A stretch of DNA of 64,000 nt from Acanthosoma haemorrhoidale (GCA_930367205.1 OV884012.1:49001239-49065238), one strand, 5' to 3'; shown: positions 47,195-60,656, counted from the stretch's first letter. Notes: generated by a model from the letters alone, not told the origin. Numbers and translations: made by a program.

Positions 47195-49100
47195 TTAAAA
47201 AATAAATCTAGAAATATTGGTATTTATATTTATTATGTTATGAAAGCTTCGAGTTTTTCACAATATATATTTTTTTATTGATATAAGGTAATCAGATGAA
47301 CTTTCGTCTATTTGGGCATCTTCAGGACTACGCATCAGAACGCGAAACATAAATTTACATATTATAGAAGACAATTACACAAACAAATACTTAATTCCAC
47401 ACAGTTTATGAAAACATTAGATTGGACACAGTGAAACGAGTAAAACATATTTTTATACAATATCAACCATTGAATAGGCGAAATTTTATTCTTTAAATCT
47501 CTCTCAATAACTTTGTTTGCTTGAATTTCGGTGAACCTTTTATGTTTTTTTTATCTTTACCTTTATCGTACCTAGTCTAATCGACGTATTTTTTAGTTTT
47601 ATAATAGAAAATATACATTGTTACAGCAACAGGAAAGACGCCCCACTAAACGTTAGTAGAACAAAGCTCATCCAAAACGATGATTCAGTATTGCTCTTAT
47701 TTCTTCACAGCACCAGATAGTTTCCATTTCAAAGGCTTCTAGTATGAAAATTTCTATGCGTGATCCCCCGAGCATTAATAGTCTTTTCGTGAGGAGTTCA
47801 TCGGTCTGTTTTGTTTTGGTTTTTTTTTTCACGTCTCTGATTCGAAGAAGACAGCTCGGGGTTGTATAAACTAAGGGGTTATAAAAGATCCCCTCGTCAT
47901 GTTTTCTCCTTTTATAAACGCTTATAAAACTGGTATACCGCTGCTGATCGGTTTTGAATTCTTTTTAATAGCCATTCAGTACCATCAATAAAATATTTCC
48001 TCGTATTGTTTCATCACTGATATATTTCATTTAATAAATGAAATCATTAGCTCATTCATCCTAGGGCGAGAATAATTTTAGTTAATCCTTTAGCCAAAAT
48101 TTATAGGACCAATCATCATGGGCCAGTTGATCACTGATATCGACCATTGTAAATAGGATAGACTTCAAAGTGAAAAATTCCAAAGATTAAGACAATTTTT
48201 AAGTGGTTATCGCAAAATGGACTCCACTCGATGTATAAGTGGAAAAGAGATACGTACTTATTATGGCTTTAAAACATATGGTTTACAAATTTAAGACTAA
48301 ATGTTTTTTTTGAAAGAAAACCTGTTTTGTTTATAGATAAATTGGAAACTTTTTTTTTCAAAACCCTTCATTCAATATACTCCTACACAGATTGATTTAA
48401 AGATTCCACAATATGGAAAAATGTAACTTATTATATGTCAAATATATATAACATTTCTTTTTTTTTTTTTTTTTTTTTCTTCATAGCCCCTTCAAATTTA
48501 CAGACAATCATATATAATTATAGATCCTCTGGCGAATCCATTTACAAATTATTTTGTATTTCCTGTAGCATCACTACATTATATACAGGTTTTGTTATTT
48601 TATAGAAATTATATAATGAATAAACAAGTATAATGATATACATTCTACATGACTTGACTGAACTGACCATATATATATATGAAATATATATAACATTTCT
48701 TCTAAATTGAGAAATAAGTAGATTCCCACGATAGTTTTTACGAGAGGGAGTGCTCTGAGGACGCTCTGTCCTATTTAACTTAATACTCCTTAACTTCAAT
48801 CATACAAAATTTCGTGCATCACAATGCACCTTAAAATATAGCATGTACTTATTTTAGGAGTATGTATTCATGAATATAAGAAACAATCAATAACAAATGT
48901 TTGGGTTAAGGGAAAGGATATATATGTAATATTTTTAACGTTATAATTTTAAAGAGTAAAGAGACATCTATATTTTAATACTTACACTTAAATTTTTCAA
49001 AAAAGTTTATTAGTCACTCTCCAAAAAAAGAAAAAAATTATTTCGCCAGTTAACGTTTCGCCTATATAGACATCTTCAGGGCAAGGAATTATAACAACTT
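47195..49100. other. Region bounded by two CTTTCG/TTTCG...CATCTTCAGG words
   Basis: CTTTCGTCTATTTGGGCATC-TTCAGG (47299-47324) and GTTTCGCCTATATAGACATC-TTCAGG (49056-49081) are similar 26-base words in AT-rich contexts, probably parts of a dispersed repeat. I cannot define its borders. In between lie a balanced stretch (47790-47960) and the retroelement at 48.46 kb. Confidence 0.25.
48440..48700 (-). mobile_element. Poly-A retroelement, 223 bp, with exact 19-bp TSD
   Basis: The flanking direct repeat AAATATATATAACATTTCT is exact at 48440-48458 and 48682-48700. The insert has its poly-A tail (plus-strand T run, 48459-48479) at the left. Sense sequence 5' to 3': a GGTCAGTTCAGTC-like head, ACTTGTTTATTCATTATATA, a TGTAGTGATGCTACA hairpin, GGATTCGCCAGAGGATC, then GGGGCTATG and poly-A. 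The second copy is at 9155-9316. I see no tRNA-like A/B boxes in the head, so it may be a 5'-truncated LINE rather than a SINE. The long exact TSD indicates a recent, LINE-type insertion. Confidence 0.85.
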
Positions 49101-49954
49101 TAAAATCATTATTCCACTCTTCCTCTATTTCATATTGAATTGGTAGCTCTTCGTAAAGATATATAGTTTTTTTGAAAAACTTTCAATCGGTCTGCACAGT
49201 AGCGCTTGTTTTGTTGTGAGATGGACTATAGAAATGTTAATCTAAGTTTTAAAAAAAGGTTTTATGTATCTCCTCTTGTAGTTAGAAACTTTGCGTTAGC
49301 GTTAAGTTGTAGAATAATTCTTCCAACAATTTCACACTACCTTCTTTATTCAAGTAAAAATTTTGATTTCCTTATCAATATTTTTGTACGGATTCGAAAA
49401 TAACTTTCGCTTCTGTGTAATTAATACAAAACCAACCGCCTAAAATATTATGTACTGAATGCCTACATTGTTTCAAGAAAGCACGATATCCTAGCCACTA
49501 ATTAGATGGCATGTTGATTACGCCAGAGGCGTGTGCAACCACACACGCGGGTTGACCAAAAAAGTAAAATACTACAAAACCTATTGAGGAGGTTTTAAAG
49601 CCGAAATAATGGAATAAGAAGAACTTATACCTCAATCTTTTGGTCTTTCCCGGATAAATTTCTTACCTAATTCTCAACCAATCTTCCTCTGACCCGAAAA
49701 GATTCAATTCAATCTCGTCTTAACTCGTCAATCTACATTGGTTCATTACTTTCCTTTCATCCGTGTCTCTAATCGTTGGAATATAAATATTCTTGTTTCC
49801 TTTCGGTAGATGTATTTCTGTAATTATTGATTTCCTACGTCCATTGACAGACATATTTTTATTTATTTATCAATTTATAGACTGTTCAAAATTCATAATT
49901 CGTTTACAAACCTAACATTTAAGAAAAGGAGGAGTAGATATTCTACCACTAGTA
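49101..49954. other. AT-rich intergenic DNA
   Basis: No supported gene or repeat. One 65-codon frame at 49206-49403 lacks any domain. Confidence 0.3.
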
Positions 49955-50045
49955 TTATTTAATATTTACTTATGATATTAATGAGAACATTAAATACAAT
50001 TGCTTATTCCCCAACAAGGCAGATTGTAATTTTCTCACTATAAAG
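49955..50045 (+). mobile_element. Old Jockey LINE 3' UTR scrap
   Basis: ATTAATGAGAACATTAAATA, CAATTGCTTATTCCCCAA and GGCAGATTGTAATTTTCTCA followed by TATAAAG match the last 90 bases of the Jockey 3' UTR in order, with scattered substitutions. No TSD is discernible. Confidence 0.6.
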
Positions 50046-50133
50046 ATTTTGAAAATTTAAAATAAATTGACTAAACTTTATTTTTTTTCCCCCAAAGTCT
50101 CTGATACTTACAACAACCGATTATCCTACGATG

Positions 50134-50369
50134 AGCTTTGAATGAGAGAGGTAAAAGAAAATAGATACAACCTTTCGAGTGAAGAAATTCATTGTACACA
50201 GGTGGGCTGAAAAGTTTCCGACGTAACAAAGCTTTTATTTCACTAGCTTTTATTTATTTTATTATCATCTTTATGTTGAGGTCGGAAACTGTTCAGACCA
50301 CCTGTGTACAATGAATTTCTTCACTCGAAAGGTTGTATCTATTTTCTTTTACCTCTCTCATTCAAAGCT
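50134..50369. repeat. Near-perfect 236-bp hairpin with mariner-like core
   Basis: The left arm 50134-50222 is the reverse complement of 50281-50369. The outer 72 bases (50134-50205 against 50298-50369) are identical, and the inner 17 have two mismatches. The spacer is 58 bases. Inside the arms, TA-CACAGGTGGGCTGAAAAGT-TTCCGAC and its inverted counterpart resemble mariner terminal repeats next to the TA target dinucleotide, which suggests a roughly 110-bp mariner MITE (about 50195-50308). The roughly 62 bases of inverted sequence outside the TA are not explained by such an element. No transposase. Confidence 0.85.
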
Positions 50370-52028
50370 TACATAAATATAGAGTAGAAGCATCTCAATG
50401 TGCTTTGGATCATAATTCTTTATTAATTTCATTATTTTACATATTTGCCTTTTCCAAATTAAATCCAAGTATTAAGGAATGATCTACAATGTTATGATTT
50501 GGTTTTATTTCAAAATGTAAAGCTACTGACACTTTCGGTGAATGTATTTATTTATAATGCCTAGGAAAAGAAATCCAACATCCTTGTGGTATCCTAACAT
50601 CTAATGTGACAACCACTCTTCCAGCATTCGCCTCCATGCCTTTGAACAATCTTCTCATATACTGGACAACCCTTTAACAAAGGAGTGGTTTCGTTCTTCG
50701 ATTGCATAAACACCCCCCCTCCACCCATGCAACAAGCATCCATCATTAATTGAGCAATGACTTGGAATGTATACGAAATATTAATAACATCCTGAGTTGG
50801 GTACCAATTTAACGGTCTTTAATTCCACGGAAATTTTACCCTAGTATTTAAATATTCAACGTCACACTACACCCGCCATAGCTCAATGTAATTAATCTAT
50901 ACAAAAGCTTCAAGTCATTTATAAATGACACATAAATATACGAGTATTGCATTAGTGGCAATATTGAAACAAATGAATCATACCACATCAAGTGCTCGTA
51001 TCACTAGAACATTTACTAGCAAATGCTACTTGTGAGCTAAAGTTCGACATGCGTTACATCTGTTCTAAGTCACGATTTATCACCAGAACTAGTTAAATTT
51101 GAAAACGACACATTAATTACCTAACCTGATGGAAAATTTTTATTTTCAAAAAGTTCGGGAAGTCATCTCTTTTATCTACATTCAGTCAAAACATGATCTA
51201 TAACATGTTTAATGCCAGGTTCCCACAGGGCGTGAATCACGAAAATGATGCATGCCCAGCCAGCTAGCTTGCGTTCGTACCCGCTCATGAAAAGAAAGAG
51301 GCTTCAACCGTTCACAAGTTTTGGCATTTTACACGAATTGTAAAGACAAAATTAATTTTAATGTAATTAATTTCCTCAATCCGTATTAAGTGTATCAATA
51401 ATACTCACATTCGTGATTATTAGGGGGGGGGGGCTTAAGAACCCAGTATGAATCATGAAATCGGAAACTTGTTTCTTTTTTAGATTTCTCAGGTCAAAAG
51501 TTATTTGAAATTTAAAGTTCAGTTTTTTTCCAAGTTTTAGGACAAATAAGCAGAACGGAATTCGAAAATGTTTTAATTTAATAGTTTACAAAATAAATAC
51601 TACCAACCTCTTTAATCACCATGTTTTAATAGGTATTTTTAGCTCAATAGTTATATGACAAAACTTGCGTTGTGTCAAAAATGCGAATAGCTTTTTCACA
51701 CTAGTTTGGTGAATTACGCATGCATCAAAACTATCCATCCTGGTTCATCCTACATATTTGAATTAATTTTAGCTCGAAAAAAGAACTATTAAAAACTAAA
51801 AAAGATCCTAAGATATCGTAGATTGATATCGATCAATGGAAGAGTTTTGGAAACCTCAAATTAGTATTCCTCCCAAGTCACAAGTAGAGGTTTTACTTTC
51901 AGACATGAACGTCTGCTCCTATGTACCACGATAGCCGTCGTGAAAGGTATATTCTCGTAAAAGGATCATTGCTGGAAATTTTTTTAATTTTTTATTTTTA
52001 TGACCGGCCGACATTTGTTTACATAGTT
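50370..52028. other. AT-rich intergenic DNA
   Basis: A 10-base G run is at about 51423-51432. No gene or defined repeat was recognised. Confidence 0.35.
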
Positions 52029-52230
52029 AATAAAACATTTTTTTTTTTTTCTAAGCTAAGATTTTTTTTTTAAGATGAGGGAAAAATATAGAATATTTAG
52101 GTTAATCGGATCCTTAGACTAGGAGTACCTGCTTGAAGGTGGTGTGAGAGGATTAAGGGGTGTGGGAAGCCTCGGTGGAGGTTGGTTGTTTCGGTACAGT
52201 GGTGAGAGTCCACTGGTGGCAATAAAACAT
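52029..52230 (-). mobile_element. LINE 3' tail insertion, 182 bp, with exact 10-bp TSD
   Basis: The insert 52039-52220 has T runs at its left end and shares GGAGTACCTG-TTGAAGGTGG, GGGAAGCCTCGGT and the GTGGTGAGAGTCCACTG block with the insertion at 32.92 kb, in the same orientation. The flanks AATAAAACAT at 52029-52038 and 52221-52230 are identical. A 5'-truncated member of the same family, without coding capacity. Confidence 0.85.
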
Positions 52231-53090
52231 ATTGAATGGTTTTAATATACAATAATCTCGTTCACGGAAAAAAATTTAACGAGTAAATAGCTTCTGAGGA
52301 GTGACGAAAAATCATTGAAAAGTAATACTTTAATAATACTATTTCGATCACTAAAAATTGACTTTTCAACATTATTTTCTACCACTTTAAATGACAGTGA
52401 CAATGGTGAACGCCGTAAGAAAATTTTACCAACACAAGCAAATTAACCGGAAACAATCCTTCAGTACAGTGTAGGTGTTTAATAATATATACAGTATAAC
52501 ACAGAAGTACTATCCCAAGGAATCACAACGTACAAGGATGATAAAAAATTATCTTTATAAACATATTGTAGATAAACATACGATAAGTGCCGGACAAGAA
52601 ACGTAGTGGCTACATTTTAAAAAATGTACTATGCACACACATTTTCTCAGTACTCACTGGGAGGCATACCTCTCCGCCACGTGGCGGTCACGACCAAAGG
52701 ACACGACAAAAAAGGCAAGATGGTAAACAAGTATGTTTAAATTATTGTTATTTGAAGCGTTTATCTGTCCGGCCCAGCGTGCAACGGTCGGTAGGGAACG
52801 GAAAAACTAAGGGAGGAATTCATAACTGATTTTCTAACGAGACGGGACGTGGTGGGGATTTTTCTTTTCGAAAACATCCAAAAAAGACGATCCCGCAAAA
52901 GGGGCTGCGATAAATAATATGAAGGGACACGCTGGCCAGTCAGAAAGAAGCGCCTCGAAGCGCCCAACTTGTATAAATCGACGGCCGCTTTTTAAGCCGG
53001 TTCTCTGAGCTTCAGCGAGCCTCAAGCGCATGGGGCGGCCGTCGCTTCTTTCTTCACGGCCCCAGCTCAGGAAGAATTTGAGTATGGTAC
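52231..53090. other. Intergenic DNA with a GC-richer block at 52.6-53.09 kb
   Basis: The block carries several overlapping short frames on both strands (52587-52829 plus; 52761-53031 minus) without domains, and GC-rich words including GGGGCGGCCGTCG. Candidate regulatory DNA. Confidence 0.2.
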
Positions 53091-55520
53091 CTTCATTGAA
53101 TTATTCAAAGCCGTGCTTTTCTTATATTCCAAGGAAATTATCCTTAGCCCTTAGAGTCTGGCATTCCATCAAATTGATTTGATATTTAATTGTCTCTTAT
53201 CGCTCGCTTTATCCTATTTCTTTCTTCTTCGGGGAGCCGTTATATATTCAGCAGTCCATTTTAGATGAATTCCGGTTACACTTATGGTAAAAATTATCTT
53301 TTTCAAACTTCTAATTATTTTTTTCAGAATATCAACATGCTCTTTGATTTATTGTTTCTTTCTCGATCGATTATTGTAATAATATTATTATAATTATTTT
53401 AAAGCAATACCTAATTTAATCAAACTGAATTAGTCGAATTTATTTCAATTGTTGTAGACCATTATTGGTGAAAAATATCCGACTGTAAATACTTATTTAA
53501 ACAGTCTTTAAAATCATTAAAAACCGTATTAAATACATTAACAAATAAAATTATCAAATTAAAATGGACAAAGACAAGCTGGAGGGTTTTTCATTATAAT
53601 TATAGATGTGTTGTATAAATATATTTTCGCTTTAAGGGTTTAACTGTAGCTGTCTCAATTGGTGAGTGAGCATATGGCCCTCACCCTTTATCGGGTCGGT
53701 GGGATATCTTGCGGTATTGCCGGGTCCCACGGGGGGTGAGACAAGAAAGTGCGTATTATTGATACACTTAATACAGATTAAGGAAAATAATTACCTCTTC
53801 ACACCCCATGGGAACCCTTCATAAGAGCACAATAATCCGCTTTATTCTTACTGATTTTCAGGGAAAAATATATAGGATATTTTCAATTGACCTGTAATGA
53901 TAGCGGTTTAAAGTTGTATTTATTTATTTCATAACAATAACAAATCAATAATACATAATTAACTAGAAGCTAATAACTCTAGTTCGATCTAGATGATTTT
54001 CCGCCTGATGAAAAATGTTGAATTTGCCACAGAGCAATACAAGTATAAAGTATACGGTTCCCCTCAATGTCTTTAACAGTCGACACCAAACTCCTCAATG
54101 CAGGACGAAACGTTGTTCATAAATACCAAATAAGCTAGACGAGAGAGAAGGATTAAAATTAGAGATTACACGCTGTACTCAATGCTCCGGTCAAATTGAA
54201 CAATCTCTATATGAAATGGGACAACTTAAACATTAAAGAAGGAAAGATAGACACTGCCTGTCAGAGAACAATTAATTTGAATTTAAATGTTCGAGGTGAA
54301 TACTCAAGTTGTGTTTGACAGAAGTTGAATTGGGACTGGAGGTTTAGTACGTGTAAATGTTTAAGTATACCCTGTCCGTCGACTAGACCGGCTTGGCTTT
54401 ATTCAAATGAGCATGAGTCCAATCTAATCTGCTATGATGCGGAGCCGTCACTGTGTGGGTCTTCATCGCAGCCGGCCCGGCCCTATCCTCCCCTATCCTG
54501 CTAATTGAAAGCTTGCTCTCGCCCAAGTCGGAACATCCAGGAGAGGATTTGACGAGTTAATCATGGTTACCTCTGCGCTTGATGTTGTTGCGGCGGATCA
54601 CCAGTATTTGAAAAATAATAAGAGAAAAATAAAGCAATGCTGATTGAATCTACAGCATTACAAAAAAGTGAATTTACGAGAAAAAAAATCATGGAACAGT
54701 TGAATTTCACTAAGTAATATCAATATTTTTCATCCTAGTGATTTTTTAAAAACTTTAATTTTTTTATCAATTAATAACCGTTCTACAAGCCATAGCAGGC
54801 ACTCGAGTTTTTACGAAAAAAACAACAAAAACAAGCGAGATACAAACATTGTATTTGAGAGTCAAAGCAGTCTACGAGAACATGGTCCAAGGCCTGAAGG
54901 TAAATTGCTACACGAGTGGTTGGAGTGGTTTGAAACCACAAGGGTTTGAATTTAAGCGATAATTATTGAAATTTACAAACATGAATAAACATTCCAAATC
55001 AATGAAAGTTTTATTTAATGAAATCAAGTAAAAGTTAAACGATTTAACTTCAGTCTACTGGGTAAAAAAATGTTGAATGACATATATTTTCTTCTCAGTT
55101 TTAAATATTCTCGTTTTTAAAATTATCAACTGTCCACTCATTTATTTATGTTTACTATAGATTTGAAGAGGAGGATTAAATGGTATGCAGAACTCAATTG
55201 CTAATTTCAAAATATACCATACATAGTATCTCCTTTCTGGTATAGCAACATGAATCGAGTTGCTTTCGTGCAACATGATTTGTTCGGAAATATTTATGCT
55301 AATTACAATCTGTTTTTTATTTCTAAAAAGTTTATTTTCAGGTAGAGATTGTTCATCAAACATTATTCTGTTGCAACATGTATTGATTCTCCAACGACGT
55401 TTCTTTTACAACCATTTCGATCTGACAACAAATCAATTTTTACGTACAATACAAAATGACCCGCTGGTAATGAAAGCAATGAACTCAATGAGAAAGCTGA
55501 AAAACGAGTAGCAATTTATG
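53091..55520. other. Gene-free intergenic DNA
   Basis: Mostly AT-rich. GC-richer stretches occur at 53650-53740 (CTCACCC...GGGGTGAG inverted words) and 54360-54600. No gene is supported. Confidence 0.3.
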
Positions 55521-55529
55521 AATATCTAC

Positions 55530-55880
55530 CATGACAATATCCGTACTTAAAGCACATCGTGAAGAATGGGAAGTGGATTTCCTGCTGATTCCCATTAAAG
55601 CAACACGCCATGGGCTGTATCTTCTGCAGTATTCTGACGAGACTGGGGATTGACCACTCCAAGCTGACACATCTACATCTCCTTGTAAGAGTTCACTGCG
55701 CTGCATGTGAATTGTGTGGTAACTCCCTACTCACAGTCGAACATTTGTTCACATGCCAAAAAACATAAAAGTGCAGAGTAATAATAACTTCAAACCCATT
55801 TACTAAAACGTGCCATGCAATGAACACCATCCAGTACCTAAAAGTGATCAAAATCATTAACGATTTATGAGCCAACAGTC
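55530..55880 (+). pseudogene. LINE ORF2 terminal RNase H / zinc-tail relic
   Basis: The plus-strand translation at about 55618-55765 reads ILTRLGIDHSKLTHLHLL, then CAACELCGNSLLTVEHLFTC. This is the LTRLRIGHTRLTH...PPxCxxC...LTVEHLLxxC signature found at the C-terminus of I-, R1- and Jockey-type LINEs just after RNase H. Two Cys pairs and the VEH His are kept. Upstream (55530-55610) VLKAHREEWEVDF-like residues may be the end of RNase H, one frame away. A stop follows at about 55766, and a further NTIQYLKVIKIINDL segment reads like the family's closing helix. No poly-A tail or TSD. Confidence 0.75.
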
Positions 55881-58130
55881 AGTCAATCACCTTTGGAGTG
55901 TTGTGACGTTAAGTATCAAAAACAAATGCTGAACGGCCACTGGCTACATAAACCTGAAAGGATGAATCATTTTATGAACCATGTTTATTAAAATAATTAA
56001 TCTATTGCTTTAGGGGAATGGTAAGAAAAGTGATATTTTCAAGGTATTTTTGGGCATTCAAGCCACTTAAGATTGTGAACTGCAGTGTACCATTGAATCG
56101 ACCTCAGGACCGACTAGAAATGGTTGGTAAATTGTATTTAATCCGTATTTCTGCCTTGATTGTAAAGAATACCACATATGTCCTTTACTGTTCACCATCC
56201 TGCAAAACTAATTATATCAAATCAGGATGCGTAGCGCGCCATCTGTTCGTTGCTGCTGTTGCTACGCTAGTTACGGCCGGCAGCAAATATATCTAATTTC
56301 CCCTTATACCTATAATGCGCGTCCTGGACTATCGTTAGTGCGAACATGGAACAGATTCCATTGCAATTTAAGTTTGAATTACGTGCTTTACCGCGAACGT
56401 CTCCGCCACAAGCCTGGTTGCTTGCCGCGAACCACATGCCACCACCAACTGGTTCTGAAGTCAATCCTGAGATCTTTTGCAAGCGTCATACTCGCTACTA
56501 ATTGGGGCTTACAGCGTCTAGCACCCATTGTGCTGTTCAGTATATCAGTCATTTCCACTTCCGCACTGATCAGTTCAGTTCTCCTCTGGTCTGTATCTAG
56601 GTTGAAATGTTATACAATAGAGCATACTTTCCCTTCATTCTGTATATTAACTAATACCTAATTTTCATGTCTTGGAATATGCGAGGTTCTTACAAAAGCC
56701 CTTTAAAATAGCGTATTGAATCCTTATTCGAGTCTTATTTCCTATATTGTATATAATTGTTTACACTGTATGATACTTTATAATTATTTACCCCCAACGT
56801 GTTTGCAACGAATTGCGTGTGAAGGATGAAGGTAGCCGAAGAAATCTGTCCTTAGGAAGAGGTATCAAAATTCGGGTAAACTTTTGTTCAGTGCATGTCA
56901 GGCTTTGAGATGCACACTGATCTGGACGTTATTCAGTTGACGATTGTGTTGAATTTCTCCTTAGAAAACCAGGATTTTTTAGCGGCCACAATTCATATGC
57001 CACCGTAAATATATTGATTTCAGTAATGAAATAATTTTATGCAGAAGAACTTTTATCAGCCTGGTAAAAACATACACTTAAATTTTCATATCGACTCGAT
57101 AATTACCACTATCGTGAAGTGTACAGATTGGGATATGGTTGTCCCGGACGTGTTTAAAAGTAGAGAGAGTCTGCCTTTCGGGCTTGTTTGTTGTTAATTT
57201 ACAGTAGCTCTGTCGATAAATAAATAAACGAAAGTAAGAATAAATCGAACAGCTGGGAATTTCATGCAGGTGTCCTCCGGCAAGGCGTCGGTTCGGAGAA
57301 GAAACAAGTGAGCGATATCTACGACCTACATGTGGTGCGCTCATGAAACGGTTTTTGAGCCCCAGGTTTTCGATTTTTCCCAAATCCTTCCTGAGGAGAC
57401 AGAACTGGTTAGAGGCGGCCCTTTGAAGCCACGCTCTATGTACGGACGACTGATCCGTCGGAGGTGGTTATGCTCCCGGGACTATTTTTCTCAATAAAAA
57501 TTACTTCTTATAAAGCGGTCTGCTCGGAAGGGTATGAAATCGGATTCATGAGGCGACGGGCTTAGCCAGCGGTTGATCCTCAGCTCCGATAGCCCGTCAT
57601 GTGAGCGGGGGCTGCCAGCAGTCAGCTCTCTTCTCAGTCTTTCTTGGAATATTAAAACATGTATTAACCAATAAAAAATTTGCAATTACAAACAATAATT
57701 ACAGACCAATTTAAATCGATTGATGGATAGACATTAAATGAGGGCTTAAAACCATTTAGGGCACATCCACATACATATTGTAATAATCTTTTATAATCAA
57801 ATTAAATTTTTTTATTAGCATAGGTTTAGTTTAACTATTACCCCCTGTACCGTTTTGGGATAACCACTTTAATTATACTGGTGGTATGTTATCAGGTTTG
57901 TGAAACACAGGCAGAGCTGACCAGATCCTCGTCCATTCAACACGTGGTTTATTATAAGTGCAAGTTATATTTCAGTGTGTTATTAAAGTGTGGTTCTCAG
58001 ATAGCAAATCATTCTAATCCTCCTTTAATGCTCACCTCCTTCCTATCTAGACATATTTTCTCCACTTATTACCACAGCTAGAAGACTAAGCTAAAGCTGA
58101 GGTCAGGAACTGGCGCATGCGAATTAATTT
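55881..58130. other. Intergenic DNA with balanced blocks
   Basis: 56220-56600 and 57080-57640 are GC-richer. The longest frame (144 codons, 56227-56661) has no recognisable domain, is Cys/Leu/Ser-rich and overlaps a minus-strand frame, so I do not call a gene. Possible regulatory DNA. Confidence 0.2.
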
Positions 58131-60614
58131 TACAGTTGCAACGTTTAGTTTTAAATTACGAAAATATTCCTTCAACTAGCGCATGCATTTTTTAAAAGAA
58201 TACTTTTTAATTTATTTCATCGTTATCGCCTTTAATAGGTCCGTCCATAGGCTGTTGTTCTGGAAAGTTTTTGTTTGGTGCCTGAGAGTTTAAAGCGATA
58301 TAAAAAGAAAATTATTGAAGAATAGTGAATAACTATTTGAAGTGAATAGTGTCATTTGAATCCTAAAGAAGAGAGACTTCACCCCGTACCCAGCGTGAAC
58401 TGCATACAATTTTATTTATCTACAATTATTCATAATGATGACGTTAATGATTATATCATAAAACGTCAAATTTATTTATCTTTAAAAATACTCGATGATT
58501 TTGTCCCAATATGAAGTGTAGTAATGTGCACCTTAATCGATCATAAAATTGTGCAAAAGATTTTTAGCTGTTGAATCGTCTGAGAATTGTCAGTCAGCTT
58601 GACCTTGCCTTTCAAAATCCTGAAGACTATATCGCAAAATCCCGGATAAATTTATTCATCAGTAACACGTTTTTCAACAACTGTGCTTTGTTGACGAGAG
58701 CTGTCAACTGTCAGATTCGTTTGTTTGATAGATACGGAAAGACGTGTGATTTGTATTTAGGTGCTTGGTTGTACCACTCAAAATTATTTTAAATACTTAG
58801 AGGAAATAAAAGATGATTGAAAGAATGTAAAGCTAAACTAGTATAATAGTATCGTTAAAAATGGGTGTTTACTCGAAAGTCCTACTTTTAGCAAAGTAAA
58901 TATTTCAATTGAGCGAAATGAGTCATTATTTTACATGTTAAATAAAAGATGAACAATTAATGTAAATATACACATTATAGCATCTTAATGTTAGATTTTT
59001 ACGGTTTTGTTTTTGTCTCCTTAGGTGAGTTTTAGTCCCCTACTTGGCAATAAAACATTTAATTTTACATTCACGTCCAGAGCATAATAACATAGCATTC
59101 GATTTGGTAGCATTTTGACATAGAAAACACACAACAAAATAAAAAATACTATCACTCACCCTTCCACTTAATCCACCTCCTGTCAGTAGGGGGGAGCTTC
59201 GTTAATCCCTAGTCAAATCAAAATTGACTTGTATTTGCCAGTATTAAGGATGGGAGAAACATTTTTTTTTTTAAAGGGATAAACCTTTATACCTTTAGTA
59301 ACTACTCATATACCAAAGAATTACTGAATTACAGATATGAATCAAGAGTGGCGATCATAAACTTGGCATTGTTTCTTATAAATTTATCCTTGGATCTAAA
59401 GAATAATTCCAGACGTATAGTAAGAGTTTTACATACAGGCGTTCTAGCTAGAGTACGCAAGGGTAAAATTAATACAAACAAATTCATTTACTTTCTTTAG
59501 CTTGTTGATACTTTTATTCTTTAGGAAAATCAAAAAAAAAAAAATGATTGTTGGGTTGGAAAATTGTCAGAATGACGACCCTACTTTGATTTTATACGAC
59601 TGAATATTGACGTTATGACGGTCGAACTAAGCATAAAATAATTAAATAATTTTAATGTATACATTACTTGTAATTTTTAATCTTGATCTATTTTCTACTG
59701 TGGACTCCCCTTTGCCATTAAACTTAATTATTTATAATTCTTTGTATTTGCATCTAACCACATATAAATTATTTGTAATATAACATAAATTAAGCTGCAT
59801 GTAAGTTCACCGAATTTTATAAGTTTTCTGTAAATATATTAGAGTAAGAAATTTGTTAGGAATAAAGCTTTAGATTTTTTAGATGTTAAGAGTATTTCCC
59901 CTTAATAAGGGTAACAGGTAGTGAAAACCATAGTGTGCCAGGAGGTAAGGCAGTTAGGAAAAAGGACGTAGTGGCCATACAGTTAGTTTAGCCATACAGG
60001 ATATGGCACCATAAAACCCTTCTAGTACAAGTCAGGGGGGAAGGCCGGATCCCTTTTCGGTTGCGGTTTGCCACACAGGCGTAAAAGGAGCAAACTTGAC
60101 GTTTAAAATAGTTGATGAAATAATACACAATGAAATAACAGCTATGGTGAATGTGGTAACTCCCCGAGACTTTAATAAATCGACACGTGTATCGGAACTT
60201 ATCTAGCCACTTGTACTGAGCTCGCACCTGACATTTACTTCACCCAACGAAGTCTCCGGTCAGAGCAATGTCAGCATGGGCAAGGGTTGGTCAGGCCGAT
60301 TCTGACAGCGTGACCAGCCCACCGTAGCTGATTAAATGATAAACGCGATATGACCCAATTACAAAAATATTAGTTTAAAATATTCCAAACCCCAAGCGAA
60401 TAATGAAATATAATACAAGAACAACATTATTTGAACATTCATTGAAATCTATTATATTAATTATAAAATTAATAAGGGAGGCCTATGATTGAAATGTGTA
60501 TTAATACTCATCAGCATCCCGAACAAACTCAATTCAATACATTATTTAATTTGGTTGAGTATAGCGTAGTGGTGTAGTCGCACCAGTCGCCGAATATAAG
60601 GTAAGTGGATTTAA

Positions 60615-60618
<4 letters not shown>
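58131..60618. other. AT-rich intergenic DNA
   Basis: No supported feature. 59930-60330 is somewhat more balanced. Confidence 0.3.

Positions 60619-60651
<33 letters not shown>
60619..60651 (+). repeat. (AT)n microsatellite
   Basis: About 16 uninterrupted AT units, grading into AT-rich sequence on the right. Confidence 0.95.

Positions 60652-60656
<5 letters not shown>

Noticed and set aside
56227..56661. 144-codon plus-strand frame
   Set aside because: Low-complexity Cys/Leu/Ser-rich translation, overlapped by a minus frame, no domain.
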